Of a stretch of 64,000 bases of DNA, positions 43,496-56,263 are shown piece after piece (position 1 is the first letter of the stretch; every line of letters begins with the position of its first letter). The stretch is from Stratiolaelaps scimitus (Eukaryota > Arthropoda > Arachnida > Mesostigmata > Laelapidae): the NCBI GenBank assembly GCA_019614645.1, contig JABWDB010000002.1, forward strand, positions 24,417,501 to 24,481,500, given 5' to 3'. Position numbers and translations under genes: made by a program. Under the pieces are notes generated by a model. It made no database searches and was not told the DNA's origin. It saw only the letters and a program-made list of their open reading frames with translations.

Positions 43496-44368
43496 GTAAG
43501 TGAGTATACAGAGTTAGGTGGTGTAGCTAGGTATTGCCGCTGCTGCTGAGGCGTCTACTTCGCTGGAGGCAAAGTAGGGTGCTTGAATAGTGACGATGAC
43601 GACCAGGCGAGACTAGCCGCCAGAAGAAGCTGGTGGTGTCGGTTCGAAAGGCACAAAAGGACGTGCAAGAAAAGAAAGCGGCCGGGTGGGCAGAGGTAGA
43701 GAACGTTCCGACCTAGCAATGAACGGAGAAAAGGAACGAACCAGCGAAGACTGAAGAAGAAAACGGCAGCCACAGCGGGAGCAGTCGCGGCGTCGTCTGT
43801 AGAGGAGGGGAAAAATTAATTCAAGTTGTTGCTAGTGAACGAACTAAGCCTGACCGAGAAACAGAGAGACAGAGCCGGTCGACAGCCGAGCAGCAGCAGA
43901 AGGAGGCTGCCTGCTGCCGAGAAAATGCAGGCGTCGGTAGTCGTCGACTGGGGCGGCGGTGGCCAATCTGGGGTCTCGGGTTAAACTGGGTGGTGGTAGC
44001 GGGCTCGGTTGCGGGAGTTCAACGAGTGCAAGTGACATCTCGGCAAACCAGCAGTGGCAGTGACTCCCTGAGCTTTCTCTCTCAGCTCAAGGCAAAACGG
44101 CAGCAGCCGAGGCGACAACGGAACTCGGAGAAAAGAGAAAGAGCTCGGCCCCCACCGAAGGCAAACCGAAAAAGGATTTGACTTTACCCGGTTTCTGGCA
44201 GTCGCAGCAGCAGCAGCAGCACGAAATGATGGCTCACTCCGCGAAACATGGACGGCCGAAATGGCGAGAGAAGGAGCAAAGAACTACGAGTGGGCGTATG
44301 AACGAGGTGAAGCTTTAGAAGGAAGTGGAGACTGCTCCTGCCGCTGGCTTGGTATTACACTGCCTTAC

Positions 44369-44610
44369 ATCATGTTTGGATCTGGGTCTTGTCCAAAATG
44401 ATTGGCTAGGAGCGCTGTTCTGTCGGCCGTATTTCTTATTTCGGAAACTGGCCTCGTTGCCCTTCTGGTTCGCAGCTGGTCCTGGAGAACTAACCTGCCT
44501 GCTCTCATGCACGAACTATGACGACCTGGTCTCTCTTCCTCTCGCTCCTTCACACACCACCCGTTCCAGTTCCTTTGTACTATCGTGACCCAACCCAGCG
44601 ATTCGGTCAT
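44369..44610 (-). CDS. Candidate coding start exon ending at a donor
   Basis: ATG at 44610 runs 80 codons to a GTAAGG donor (44363-44368). Without splicing the frame stops two codons later. The product is charged, rich in Arg, Glu, Asp and Asn, with a Trp-rich start. A second minus-strand frame over the same bases (about 44315-44512) is also open and Ser/Asn/Gln-rich, so at most one is real. The minus strand is purine-rich here, which favours open frames. Confidence 0.2.
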
Positions 44611-44866
44611 GCTTCTGTTGCCTTCTACAGGGGGTAGTTTTCTTCCGCTATGCAGCGAAGGCTCGTTGACGTACGCTCACTCAGCTGATCTGTTCGTGTG
44701 AGGCTTTTGACCCTACGATACCTACGATATGGCGGCAATGCGGTTCTGGAAGGCAGAGACATAGTGACATGAACATGGCTAATGGGGAAAGAAGGAGGAA
44801 CTGGATTGAAATTTCATCGAATGGACAAGTGAATGTAAAACACATCGCGAACTGCTGCTGCTGCTG

Positions 44867-45058
44867 ATGCCGGTGCTGCCTTTGAGTAAGCGGAGAAAAA
44901 GGGTTCTATCATTCTTCGAGTGGTTCGGATCGCACACTACAGAAAACGGGTCTGCTCCGCAAAACCTTTTGCCTCTGCTTCTAGAGACAGATGAAGGCAG
45001 GGTGCTGAATGGCGACTCTGTAAGAGGGGGCTGCTGGGTCTACATGGCGGCGATCTGA
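44867..45058 (+). CDS. Candidate small open frame
   Basis: A complete ATG-to-TGA frame of 63 codons with a basic N-terminal cluster, a Phe-Phe-Glu-Trp-Phe core and an acidic Leu-rich segment. A GTAAGA donor-like site at about 45019 could end it as a first exon. Another ATG frame on the same strand starts 14 bases after its stop. No family is recognised, and the length is within chance expectation. Confidence 0.15.
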   Translation: MPVLPLSKRRKRVLSFFEWFGSHTTENGSAPQNLLPLLLETDEGRVLNGDSVRGGCWVYMAAI

Positions 45059-45072
45059 CGAGCAAGCTTTCC

Positions 45073-45342
45073 ATGGCGACCAGGGGGCGCCGCAGAACCG
45101 GGCGTAGCAAAGAGGTACGCACTAACATAAGGCTGCTGGCGTTGCACGGTCGTGGCTATTTTCCGCAGTATTCCGGAGATCACCAAGGATTTAGGGCTTT
45201 CGCCTTTGCCGACAGGCAGGGAGGCTGTGCTCCGCCTAGCGTTGTGGTTGGGACAAGCGGGTGGACGTCCCAGTCAGACCTTCGTGGGGGTGAAGTCGCT
45301 GTCGACGAGTGTGGTGGTCTTTTTCTGCTGACAAGGCGGTAG
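45073..45342 (+). CDS. Candidate small open frame with favourable start context
   Basis: ATG at 45073 in a CCATGG context, 89 codons, ending in TAG at 45340-45342. The N-terminus is Arg-rich; the remainder is Gly, Ser, Val and Asp-rich with two short Cys-containing segments. It lies just after 44867-45058. An AG/GTACGC site at about 45114 could be a donor. Function unknown. Confidence 0.15.
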   Translation: MATRGRRRTGRSKEVRTNIRLLALHGRGYFPQYSGDHQGFRAFAFADRQGGCAPPSVVVGTSGWTSQSDLRGGEVAVDECGGLFLLTRR

Positions 45343-45347
45343 AGATT

Positions 45348-45582
45348 TTAGGAATTCGGCAGAGCCGTAGCTTCTCGCCGGCATTGCAACCACGCCGCGG
45401 CGGCGGGCGGCCGCCGACTGCCGACCTTCTTAGTGGGTGGCACAGAGGGAGCGACTGGGAGGGTCTTGCGGTTCCCCTCGTCGTTGTCGATGTTCAACTG
45501 TTGTTTCGCTAGTGCTTGCCACTGCTGCTGTTCCACCAGCTCCTGGGCTGCGCTCGAATCTCTCCCGTCCTCGAGGCCAACC
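45348..45582 (-). CDS. Candidate Gln-rich terminal exon
   Basis: It follows a CTGCAG acceptor on the minus strand (AG at 45583-45584) and is open for 78 codons to TAA at 45348-45350. The product starts with an acidic segment, then a Glu/Gln/Ala/Leu-rich stretch of about 30 residues that could form a coiled coil, then a Pro/Lys/Arg-rich tail. Codons start mostly with purines, but the whole strand is purine-rich here. A plus-strand frame (45309-45512) overlaps. No family is recognised. Confidence 0.25.
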
Positions 45583-45648
45583 CTGCAGCCCAGTAGCACG
45601 CTCGCTTACTTGCTCGCAACTTCTAGCTCAAAGGGAAACCAATTTCCC

Positions 45649-46131
45649 TTATGAACTTTGTCTTCGGAGTTGCAGTTGCAGAACTGAAACTAGTCTGCCG
45701 CTAGCGCCGCCGCTGAAATGTGAAGATTTGTGATAGGCAAGGAGAAAAACGACGTCCCATGGTATGGAGACACCAGCTCTGCCGTGTGGGCGTCGGTGTT
45801 TCGTAACAGTGGCGTTAGCGTAAAGGACAAAAAATAAACTCTTATTTTTCGTTGCGCCGTTTTCTCGTTCTGAAGTCAAGAGGGCGACGTTCGTCCACAA
45901 GGCCCTTCGCCAGGGCTCCGTGGCGCTCTGATCTGGAGTCTTCTGTTCGGTTAGGACTCGAATGAAGGCTAGTGGAACGAACGAAGTTGGCCCAACCGCC
46001 GGCTCGTGGAGCGCTTGCTTGGGAGACGGCCGTCGGGAGTTGACTTTCTTATTTTCGCTGGTCCCACGGCTACTGCAACTGCTGCCGGCCCGGTCGCTTG
46101 CCTGTCTCGATGCTCCATCTCTCTCGACACT
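45649..46131 (-). CDS. Candidate 160-codon stop-free stretch, internal or terminal exon
   Basis: The minus strand is open from just after a TGA at 46132-46134 to TAA at 45649-45651. There is no ATG, so it would need an upstream exon. The first third is Ser/Arg/Lys/Pro-rich. The middle has a charged Glu/Arg/Asn/Lys segment, and the last third alternates hydrophobic and basic residues and ends in a Leu/Gln-rich helix. Acceptor-like AGs occur near the start but lack pyrimidine tracts. ATG-led frames overlap on the plus strand (45962-46222), so the strand is uncertain. Confidence 0.22.
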   Translation of the reverse strand, partial: SVERDGASRQASDRAGSSCSSRGTSENKKVNSRRPSPKQALHEPAVGPTSFVPLAFIRVLTEQKTPDQSATEPWRRALWTNVALLTSERENGATKNKSLFFVLYANATVTKHRRPHGRAGVSIPWDVVFLLAYHKSSHFSGGASGRLVSVLQLQLRRQSS

Positions 46132-49100
46132 TCAATATGGGGACGATGGCAGCGGCGGCGTCAACTCCACTGCGCACATGGGCACCCGTCGATGCTTGCC
46201 ACTGCGTCACCAGCCCCACTGAGTGCAGCCCAGTTCGTTCACTCGACGAATGAGGGGCTGGAGCTGGGCAGCGGCCTGACGGGGGCCGAGGCTCGTACGG
46301 ATGGTGATCCAAACAGCAACTCAGTGCTTGGCAGCCGCTGATATATTTGACCAACGGAAGAGGGTGAGAGAGAGAGAGAGAGAGAAGTAATAAGGGCGCT
46401 GGTGGGACAAGAGGAAGGACAAGACATTGCTGCTGCGGAGGCTGTGCACATTGCTTGTCACGACGCGTCAGCCAATGGTAGCGCAAAGCTAGGAGGTAGG
46501 GTGTTCAGTAGAGTCCAGGGGTGTTCAGGAACCGAAAGAAGGATGTCCGTCTGTTTGAGCGGCACCAGTAGCCAAGAAAAAAGATGAAAGAGCGGGGGCA
46601 GCCAAACAGATTAGACGAGGCGTAGACGGGTCGATCCTAGTTCACCGTTCATCGATAGGCGCCAATGAGAAGTCGGTCCGAGGAGGGTAGGGCAAAATGG
46701 AGACACAAGAGAGCTGGAAGAGAAGCTGGCGTCAGCTGTAGAGATTCAGTCAGATCAGTCCGCGGGGGGGGAGAACAAATCGGGCGTCGGAGATTCCACA
46801 GTTTCATTGTTCATGATGCGAAGCTGATAACTCCGAGTCACTCAGAAGGAGATTCGGCTCGAATGTTAGGTCACTGTCATTGTTGTGAGTTCAGATGGAA
46901 AAATACCCTTACTCACTCTGGGACACTGAATGCCCATTCAGAGTTCCATTGCAGGCCGCAGCCATCTGCCCACCCCGGTTCCTGTTGTGAAAATACGGTC
47001 CGCTAAAATCGTATTCATTCATCGTCATTCAACTCATACCTACTCTACTCTATGGTGGCATTCCCCATGTACAAATCTAACAGAGTTGTTCGTTAAAAAC
47101 GCTCGAAGGGTATGTCTTTGAAATGCAGTGTCGCTATTGAACTGTCCCAATGTAATTGATCCATTGCTTACATTCCTCTGCACAACGGACGCCATGCTCA
47201 AGCCTCGTTATTAAATGATGTTCAAATTGAGGTTGTACAACCTTCGTCATCATTTCGCTCGACGAAGTGAATCAGCATGGAGGGAGCTTGCTGTAAATAG
47301 TCAGCTAGATTGCCACATTTGTGGCAATGCTAATTGCTATTTGCTAATTGTTGCATAGAAAATAGAGCCCTAAAGCGACATCCGTTCGAGTGCCACAGCC
47401 AACAACATGATCAAGCAAAAACGCGAAGCGATCTCGTTGCCGTCTCAAATATGAGATGCGTGCCCTTTTTATATTTGTCGCCCTTTCTTCATCATTCGCT
47501 TATATCACGATTTAATCCAAACAAGTCACGGAAGCCTTTTGTTTCGACTACTGCTGTTTGAAGCATCAGAGTCTTATTTTGCTCATCTTCTCATCATGAT
47601 CAGCAACATAGCCGTCCGTCTTATTGAAGCCTCTGCTTTTGAAGGTTGCTGTTAACCTCTGCCGATTCATTTCTCGACAGTTCTCATTTTGTTGGCCAAT
47701 GCCAAAGCGGTCCCCACTGCTTCTTCCATCTGCGATTCTTGGACGACGAAACGTTCAAGTTCCCTTCTCTACGCGTTGGCTTAGCTTGGTTAATGGCATG
47801 TGCGCATCTGTGTGTAGGGGCTCACATGCCTCGCACATCATTGGCTCCATTCGTTGTCGTTGCTGCCGTAACGCCGATTTCAATCTTCTGCAGTTCGGCG
47901 CGAACGCCAGGGCGCATGGGACGGGGGGCGTTCTTCTCTGTTCTATCTTTAAGTCGCTTCTATAATAGCAATATATCGAGTTCATTTGACCGGTGGTGGA
48001 CAGGGACGGTAGCCCGGCAGTCTCCGCTGTCTGCCGTTGAAACGTGTGTCTCCATCTCCAGTCTAGTGCCCCCTTCGGTCTTGTGTCCTCTCACTGTCTC
48101 GTACTTTTGTGGGGCACGAGATAAACACACTCACACACATGCATGTATCAGGTGGATAGGTTATGTTAGGCTTCATCCGTTTGGCGGTCGAATTTTAGCG
48201 GCGGGGCAACAACCAACGCCAACGTTCCCTGACTGTAGGATTCGATCAGTGTGCTTTCGGACTACGGCGATATGGTTACCCGACGAAGCCACCGGTGGAG
48301 GTTCGCCTAGGCCGAATAGCTGCGTCGATAGGTGGTAGCAAGCTTCGTAACCGGCTGGGTGGCCGAAGTCATAGCATGAGTCTGCTGAAGAGTAGTGATC
48401 ATCACATACTATGTGTAGTCAGCCGTCAGCCGACAAGACTTAAAACACTTACATACATCTACTCTACATGCATACTCTCTTGCGTACGACATTCGACATT
48501 GAACAAACGTCAGCCACTCCACTCGATCTCGGCGACCCCATCATTCGGCTATGGCAGTTACTGTTGTTCTACAGGTACGTTCGCTCGCTTGATCGGTGTC
48601 TGCTCCTAGTCAGTCAATGATGTTTGAAAGTAGCTAGGACACGGCAAAATGTCGACTATTTGCCTGTTTGCTGTTCACTTCTATCTAGATTGCTCGCCAA
48701 TTCTCCTAAAAACAGCAACAGGAGCGGTGATAGTACTTGTTGTTCCTGTGCAATTGTAGATGAGGTTGTGCTGAATGTTACAGCAGTCATTGGTTGAAGT
48801 TGCCTTCTTCGGGGAGCCTTTGTGCCCTCATAGGCGTCTTACTGGCATCGTCGCGAGAGGAATCCAAGTGATATCCGCCGGTCGGTCGGTCGGTCGTTGA
48901 TAGATGCTGCCTGCTTCTGGGAAATTCTCATTGAAGCCGAGTGAAGAAGCAAAAGGTGAGTGGAGGCGGCTGAAACTTCTCGGGCTCCTCCTAGGAGCTA
49001 CAGCTTCTGGTCCTTAGTAGCGCTTGGAGGCCGGTTGACCGCTACGCTCGGCAGCAAAAGACGACCGGGGAGGGGGCAAGACCGACGAGATATATCAAAT

Positions 49101-51774
49101 GAATCTCAATAGGCCTGATCGAGATCCGGCGCGTCGGGCTTGAAACAGCTACCTCCCCGACTTTGACCTCGCCATCGATATTGGCTGATGTACAGCAACA
49201 CCGCCAATGTCGACCGCCGAGCTAAGTAGCCTGAGCAACCCAAAGAAGTTAATGGCGGCACAGATTTTTAATGGTGTTTAATATAGACTCACTATGTCAC
49301 TAAGACCTGCAGCTATGGCGTCGGGTGAACAGAGAAGACAGCCGAGGGGAAGCGCATGTTCGATACTCCCGTTTCAGATGTGAGACTCGAAGAAGTTTCG
49401 CAATTAACGAGAGACTAATCTCAAAATTACTGCATAAGACCCGAGTCTAGTTATGCAGTGCCGATATAATGTACATATGAACCTCAACGTCTCAAACTTT
49501 CGACTAAACAGATAGTAGTGTCCTATATGACTCAATAATCCCTCATATCATACGATTCACGGAATAACACGATGCAGTTTACCGAAAGAAGAGATTGCTC
49601 TTCTAATTAGTCATTTCCAATGCTTTTCGTGTTGGCACAATATCAACACCTGAATCTCCCATTTTCTCTTCCCGCGCATCCCTGCTATAGATAAACCCAT
49701 TTTCTATTAGATAATTATATTCGTTCCACTGAGCAGGATTGATTGAAATCCTGCCCCTGTTCGACAACCGGAATAATCAGTCCCATGTCGAGCTTACTTG
49801 AATACCTACTTAACTACCGTTTGATTCTTGACTACCGCTTGTGTTCCTGTCGTTCAACTTCTGCATCTGCGTACGCTGCTGGTGCGCCTATCACAACGAT
49901 TATTTGTGGCTACTGTTTTTGCGCGTTAACCGGACGAAGTTTTGCTCGATTGGCACAATTCATTCTTCGAGCCTACGTCAGCGCTAGTGTCACTGACGTC
50001 GGTAGCAGCCGCGGGTTTGCTGCGTTTTTGGCATCCGCAGCAGCCGTATCATGACGCTGGCTAGAGTCGTCATCCGCGGCGGCTTCCATTCGCGTGGTGG
50101 TTCAATGCTTCGTGGTCCACGCTTGCACCAACAACGGTCAGAGAGCATTGCTATGGCCTTCGTCGAATCCTAGGCCAGCTGGCTTTCGATTGTCGACAAC
50201 TCGCTCTGCTCGCCCGTCTACTACACCTAGATATGTATATCATGACATGTCGCGGTGTCAATGAGTGACCATTCAAAACGGGCCGGCAGCGTATAACGTC
50301 AGCAGACGAGCAAAGCTTGTCGGATGGTAAAGCATAGAAAATATCTGCATTCGGAAACAAAAACAAAAAAAGAAACTACAAGAAAATAGGCAGAATCAAC
50401 CAGCGAGTGATCCAAGAGGCTCAAACGCTGCGGATACGATGTTGATCGGAGCGATAGAGAAGAACGCTGTCGGCCGTCGATTTGTCGTTGTCGACTCTCG
50501 ATGCTGGCGGAGGGAGGAACTAATCGCAAATGATATATGTTTACTTTTGAAAATGTGAACGCCTCTCCCAGTGGACGGGTCGAATCGTAGTGAGATCAGC
50601 CGAGCTCAACAGAAACTCTGTCGAAGTTTTTGCCGTCGATCGGCGGGCCCTTCGTTCACTGAATGATACCCGTAGCTGCCGGGTTACCTGTGAAGCCTAC
50701 CGAGTCGGTTGAGGCGGAGCAGCCAAGCGGGGACTCGTTGGACTCTTGACTCGACTGGGGCAACGCTCAACATTGCTATGAGTGGCCGGTGAAATAAAAC
50801 ACCGACAAGGGGGGACTGATCTGCAGCGCGCCGATCATCGCAACTATCGCCATTTTATGACGCCACTTTCGACGCACTACTGACCGCTGCGCATGGTCAA
50901 TCGATATGCTTACTTCAACACTGTCTCATGTGCATGTTTGTATTATAGCCAGCACAATCTTCGAAACTTCGCCACTTCGGTGAGCAGGCGATGTTTGATG
51001 ACACCTCAATAAGTCGCTGGCCAACGGCGTTTGCTACGTGTTTACAGCTACTAGTCAATTGTCCGCGCGGCATCAACATCAGCGTGGCAGTTGAGTTCGT
51101 CAGCGTCGAGTCGTTCGCTCATGTCAGCTTTCCATCGAGCTGATGGAGGAGAAGATATATAAGAATAGGTGTGGAGTAGGTCTCTCCCCTGCTCGGGCAG
51201 AGAGCTAGACAAATCGCGCAGAGGTCATGAAGAGCTTGTCAGCGTTTAGCGATCTTCATTTGCCCTCCTCTGCACCGCAGACAAAAATCGCACCAAGCTA
51301 ACAAGAGAATTGTGAAAAATCACTGTTAGAACATTGAATAAGCTAAGCTGTCTGCTGTAGCAAACAGAAGTAAGGTGGCTTTCGAGCTTTGCCGAACTCA
51401 TTTTGTCTGGGTGCCAGCCGACAGGGAATGGCTGTTCTAAACAACTTCCACTCGCTACTGCTGCGTTGTGCTTCTTGAAACCATTCTGAAATGCTGATCT
51501 GCTCTTCCTATTCACCACATGGATTTATTAAATTAATCTTCGTCAATACTATGTGGGGATATACCGGCACAAGGGTGCACAACAGTTAGAAAATGCCTAT
51601 CAAAACGTCGAATATTAGCTCTCAATAGATATATTCCATTAGAAGTCAGCCCCGAACCCGCATGCCAAGAGAGGGTATGTCCTAAAAACAACTTTAATGA
51701 AACCTCTTAAGCTTGAGGTAGGCACAAGTCCTTTTGTAGCAGAGTGAAGAAACCGTAAATAGACGGGATGTTAA
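46132..51774. other. Spacer, almost featureless after 48.6 kb
   Basis: 46.1-48.6 kb holds chance-like open frames, the longest being 230 codons at 47646-48338 (+). 48.6-51.2 kb has few repeats and few open frames and shows no feature I can support. A GA run lies near 46367-46384. Confidence 0.4.
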
Positions 51775-52044
51775 TTGGGATTCGGCTTCTTCGTTAAACA
51801 AGAGGCATCCATTGGTCCAAAATTCATAGGTAACAACCGTGGAGCCAAGGGGAAGACTAAAATCAACTCGTACTTTCCAGCGCCTAATCACGCCAGGCGA
51901 AGACCATGCACAGACCAATTTCCTTCGGCACCTTCAATGCCGGTTGCACAGGCAATGAACAACGTTATGCTCAACTCAGGACGCACTCGATATAGTCGAT
52001 TCCCCTCCCTCACTATGGACCCCAGTGGTAATTACTTAATGTAG
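51775..52044 (+). CDS. Candidate terminal exon, polar and basic
   Basis: It opens directly after a TAA at 51772 and runs to TAG at 52042-52044. A TTCATAG acceptor near 51829 would trim it to about 70 codons. The product is Asn-, Pro-, Arg- and Ser-rich with a Gly-Lys-Thr-Lys segment and a Met/Asn-rich helix. A minus-strand frame (51694-51918) also looks plausible over the first half. No domain is recognised. Confidence 0.2.
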   Translation: MGFGFFVKQEASIGPKFIGNNRGAKGKTKINSYFPAPNHARRRPCTDQFPSAPSMPVAQAMNNVMLNSGRTRYSRFPSLTMDPSGNYLM

Positions 52045-52136
52045 GCGGTATTTTCAATGAACCTGGTAGTGAGTCTAGTAAGCTACGTCTACCGCTGTGC
52101 GGACCACAAATGGATGTGTGTTAATTAGAAATTAAT

Positions 52137-52451
52137 TTGGGTTTGCCTAGCTGCCGCCTTGCCTTTCTCTCGTTCAGTGTCTCCACATGCGTTGTTTGGT
52201 CCACCTTCGCGGTGGGGTGTCGGAGGACCATAAAGACACGTTATGTCAGCAATTGTACAGCTATACCCTATGTTCTGTGTCCCATAGGGATATTCGGCAC
52301 GGGTTCTATGTATACATGTATAGTTGTACTTAATATAGATTTGTGTCTTCGCGAAGCCAAGTCAGTAAAGCGAAAGACTGACGCGCTCGCACACCAACTG
52401 CTAAACGAAGCAATGGCTCGCTTCTCCGCTGACTTCGTTACGCTCAGCTGA
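52137..52451 (+). CDS. Candidate terminal exon with charged C-terminal helix
   Basis: An open frame of 104 codons to TGA at 52449-52451. The early part is Cys- and Val-rich. The last 35 residues are a charged, Ala/Leu-rich helix-like segment with good third-base bias. Acceptor-like sites are the pyrimidine-rich TCGTTCAG near 52176 and AATATAG near 52338; with the second, only the helical end is coding. Unknown function. Confidence 0.2.
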   Translation: MGLPSCRLAFLSFSVSTCVVWSTFAVGCRRTIKTRYVSNCTAIPYVLCPIGIFGTGSMYTCIVVLNIDLCLREAKSVKRKTDALAHQLLNEAMARFSADFVTLS

Positions 52452-52755
52452 GCGACCGATACGCTGAAGGAACTCGTATGTTGCACGGGATGTGGGACAG
52501 GGCTTCGAAACGGAACGTACCACGGCGACAAACGAACGGCCCCGGGGGGGCGGAGGAGGAGTAAAGCGTGGGGGTTTTACCAGGAACGTCGAGTCAGGGA
52601 TAGGTTTCATATGAGAGGAGAAGTTGGTCGTGTATTTGTACTACAGGTGGTGATGGCGGTTGCGGTAGGGGTGGCGCTATGGCGGTGGCGTTAGTGGTGT
52701 GGATTGATGTGGAAAGATGACATACATACAGACAGACATACAGTTCGGCGTCGTA

Positions 52756-52775
52756 GCAGCAGCAGCAGCAGCAGC
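52756..52775. repeat. CAG triplet repeat
   Basis: Six or seven AGC units. Confidence 0.9.
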
Positions 52776-55132
52776 AACGACGTCAACACATAGGAAAATA
52801 TGGAGGGAGATGTGAAGGAGAGATGAGGAGAGCGACTCGGTGGCGAATGTACAGATGCTGCTGTCTACAGCAGTAGTACTTTGCAGCAGAAGCACACCCG
52901 GCGACGGCCTGCGGAGCCTACTGAAGAGTGGCAGGGGCTATGGCAAGCCGCGGTAGCAGTCAGGTGGTTTGCAGCTGGATGGTTTGCTGAGCCAGTCGGT
53001 GGCTGAAGATGCCTGCGGCGGCTGCAGCGGGCGCGGGTGATCGATGAGTAAATAACATTTTTACTTTCGTCCACCGGCGCCGCAGCCGATGACGACGAGG
53101 GGGAGCCTCGAAGAGTGCTCCGCCATTGGGGCACACTCGGTTCAGCTGCTCTTCGCGTGCACGTGTGGTGTGTATTGGAAGAGTGCGAGTGAGTCCATGA
53201 GGCATTGGCAAGCCCTACTCGTCACCGCCGTCGTTGTCGTCGTCAGCCGGGGCGGCCCTTGTCGTTGTCCGAGCTCGCCCCTATAGCTCATGGCATGAGC
53301 GACAGCGGCAGTGGATACTAATGTAGTTTGTTCGTTTGACGGCAATCAGACAGCCAGCCGTCACACGACGAAGCCAGTTGCGGCTCGACGGCAGAAACCT
53401 TCAACTGCTGCTGTTCGAGCTATCCGCTAGCGTTGGCAACGCCGCCACCCCTCGTGATGTTACTATTGCGGCTTTGGCTGGCATCTCTCCGAGCGAACGA
53501 AACGACCGAGCGACCGACCGAGCAGCAACGTTTAGCCAAACGCTATCGTGCTCGCTTATGCTATCGAGGCTGCTACCTTGACGGAGCCGAAGGAGTGGAA
53601 GGCGCAAAAGCAGGTCTTCCAAAGGAAGGCGTCGTTGATAGCGTCTTGGCCCTGAACCTCGAGGGCCACGAAGAGAGCCCTCTATGTCTGTCTGATAGAG
53701 GTGACTGAGAACACCCACTGGGTTCTGCTTTAGCCTCGTTCGCCACTCCGCTTGGACGGAGTGTTTGGCTGGCTCTTGCCGCAGCCACTGCACGCAACAA
53801 CCGACGATGTTGGAGCGAAGTGGATGTGGAAGTGTACCTTGTGTTCTCTGATAGGAAGTTATTGTGAGTTCCGGCCCCGAATAGCCGCCAGCAAGCAAGC
53901 CAGCCAGCCGAGCTTCTATAGCTGCGACGTTCAAGTTGCTAGGCGCTGTCTCGCGCAGCGTCGCAGATTGGGTCTCCACTAAGGGGGTTCACGAAAAGGC
54001 CAGAGAAAGATGGGGTGCGGGGAGGGGTGAAGCGGAGTAAGGAAAAGGGTCGTCGGCCAGTTGCGGGGTAATGCCTCATGTGGGTGAGGGGCTCCGGGCG
54101 GTGGAGGGAAGAACGCACCGAGGGATGTCGACGGGGAACGAAGCACTTCCGGTTAGTGAAGAGCATGACAATCTGGCACAATCCACTGGAGTTAATAGAG
54201 GGTGAATTAATGCAAATGAGAGAAGACACACAAGCATGTGCAGAGCCAGACAGACAGATGGACGGAGTCATCTACAGTTGCACTCGGTATTAGCTAGAGC
54301 GCGTTCCCCCTCTCTCCCTCCCTCTCTCTCTCTCCCTTCATCCTTATATAGCTTCGCAAGCAGTGGAGAATACAACATACGGCAACACATACACACGTAG
54401 TACACACACGTATGGATATGCACAGACGCATACATGGCGGCGACGCTAATACCCGGTAACCAACAGAGTCCAAAGCCGCTCCAGCTGTGTTCTTCTCGTT
54501 ACAGTATTTGTCGTTGCAGTTGTTGTTGTCGCCGCCGCCGCCGCCGCCATGGCCGCCGCCTTCGTTACCGCAGCTGGCAGGCAGACAGGGAGGCAGCGAT
54601 CTAGTACTCGTTCGCTGTTGCATTGCTTTCTTCAGCAACAGGCAGACAGATCCCCCCCACCTTTGTCCCTATCGTTCCCTTCTCCCTGTGTCTTTCGTAC
54701 AAAACGCGCGCATTCGCCGTCTCTTTTCGATGTTATCCAATGAAGGCGGACGTCGACTTCACTTCGCCGTCGCTGCGTGTGTCTATGAACGCTTCTGTGT
54801 CGCTTGTGTCGAATTGCTGCTGCTGCTGCTGTTGAAGAACGAAAGAACGAACTAACTACGCAGCGTCGTTGTGTTAGATTGGCTTTGCGAACAAGGAGAT
54901 GCGACGAATGCGTATTGTCAACGCGACTACGACAGCAGCAGCAACAACAACAACAACGACTGCGTCGAGCGAGCGGTAGGCGACGTGCAGAAGTGCACAT
55001 CTGAATCGCCGCGTGTGACCCCTTCAACACTCCACCCTTCAACATCCACCGCGCTCTTGTTCATTGCAAGCGAGTGAGGGAGCGAGCGAGCGAGTGAGCG
55101 ATTTCATTGAGTGTCTGTATGATTGAAGGATG

Positions 55133-55160
55133 CAGTAGTAGTAGTAGTAGTAGTAGTAGT
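55133..55160. repeat. GTA triplet repeat, about nine units
   Basis: Perfect GTA run; a GTAG tetranucleotide run follows at 55227-55243. Confidence 0.9.
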
Positions 55161-55409
55161 GATAGCAGTTGCGGTAGTAGTGGTAGTCGTAGTTGTTGTA
55201 GTAAGTGCGTGCACTGCGTGCGTGCGGTAGGTAGGTAGGTAGGACCAGTGAGTGCCACTACCGATATGCGCCCCTGTGCAACCAATAGGAAGTTGGCAGA
55301 AGACGACGGAGTGGAAAGGTTGCCAGGCAAGTAGTTGAGAGGAGAACAGAGCAAAGCTAACAGGGCAGAACAGGGTGAGGTAGGCTTCGTATGCAATGCG
55401 TATCCATGT

Positions 55410-55452
55410 ACACACACACATATATATATACACACACACATACACACACACC
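55410..55452. repeat. CA/TA compound repeat
   Basis: CA, then TA, then CA units, read directly. Confidence 0.9.
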
Positions 55453-56263
55453 CAATAGCACGCACAGATAGAACAGAGGAGGGCGTCGCTACTTGGCAGA
55501 GTGCTGGTTGAACGGGCATATATGCAGTATGCGAGTTGTGTGGGGCAACGGGCCCCTTTTCCCCCCGGCTGGCTAAGAGACAGCTGGCAGCCCCAACCAA
55601 TCAGTATGCCATTGTCGCGCGCTCTCTCTCTCTCTCGCTGGATGAAACAGGCACTGCTGACTACTCCATTGCGAGTGTTCAGTTTCGTACAGCGTGGCGC
55701 GGAGAGAGCCGTGGACGTGGCGGCCGACTGGGGCTGCCTGGCGTCGAGGTGGAGTGTAGGAGGAGAGGAAGGTTCGCGATGCCCCTGGGAGCATCAGCCC
55801 GCCTGCCTTATTGGCCGTTCATTGGCGTCTTCTGCTCCACTCACTTCGCTAGGCTTTGCCGCCCGACCTCGCATTCTATCTCCTTAGTTCTGTATGCACT
55901 CTCATCCGACCCGCGGCGTCCGGTCCCCCTTCGAGAGTAAGCGGCGACGCACAACTGAGGCCTGCCAACACTTGCGCCATCACAAGGGTGCTGGTGGTGG
56001 TGGTGCCAATTGGAGCCTCTCTTGTCTTTGCGGCTCACCACCGACCTGTCTTGTCTCTCGTTTGGGCAACAGCTAGCAGCAGCACTTGCGCTAGTTCGGC
56101 AGCTCGTAAATGCCGCTAGATAGAGCGGCATTCGTATGCTTCGTACGACAGCTGCTAACGCAAGACAATATTTTCAGCAAGTGCATTAGGCTCACGGGAG
56201 ATAAATAGAATCAGTCAGTGAGACATCGGCCTTGCGCTGCCTGATTGGGCATAACGCATAACG

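Noticed and set aside
45612..45685. 74-base minus-strand micro-exon with acceptor and GTAAGC donor
   Set aside because: The next acceptor would make a 27-base intron, too short to be spliced, and the region overlaps a longer minus frame.
47646..48338. 230-codon plus-strand frame
   Set aside because: No domain-like segments, an overlapping 113-codon frame in another phase, and no splice or start context. About one such frame in tens of windows is expected by chance, but the composition shows no coding signal.
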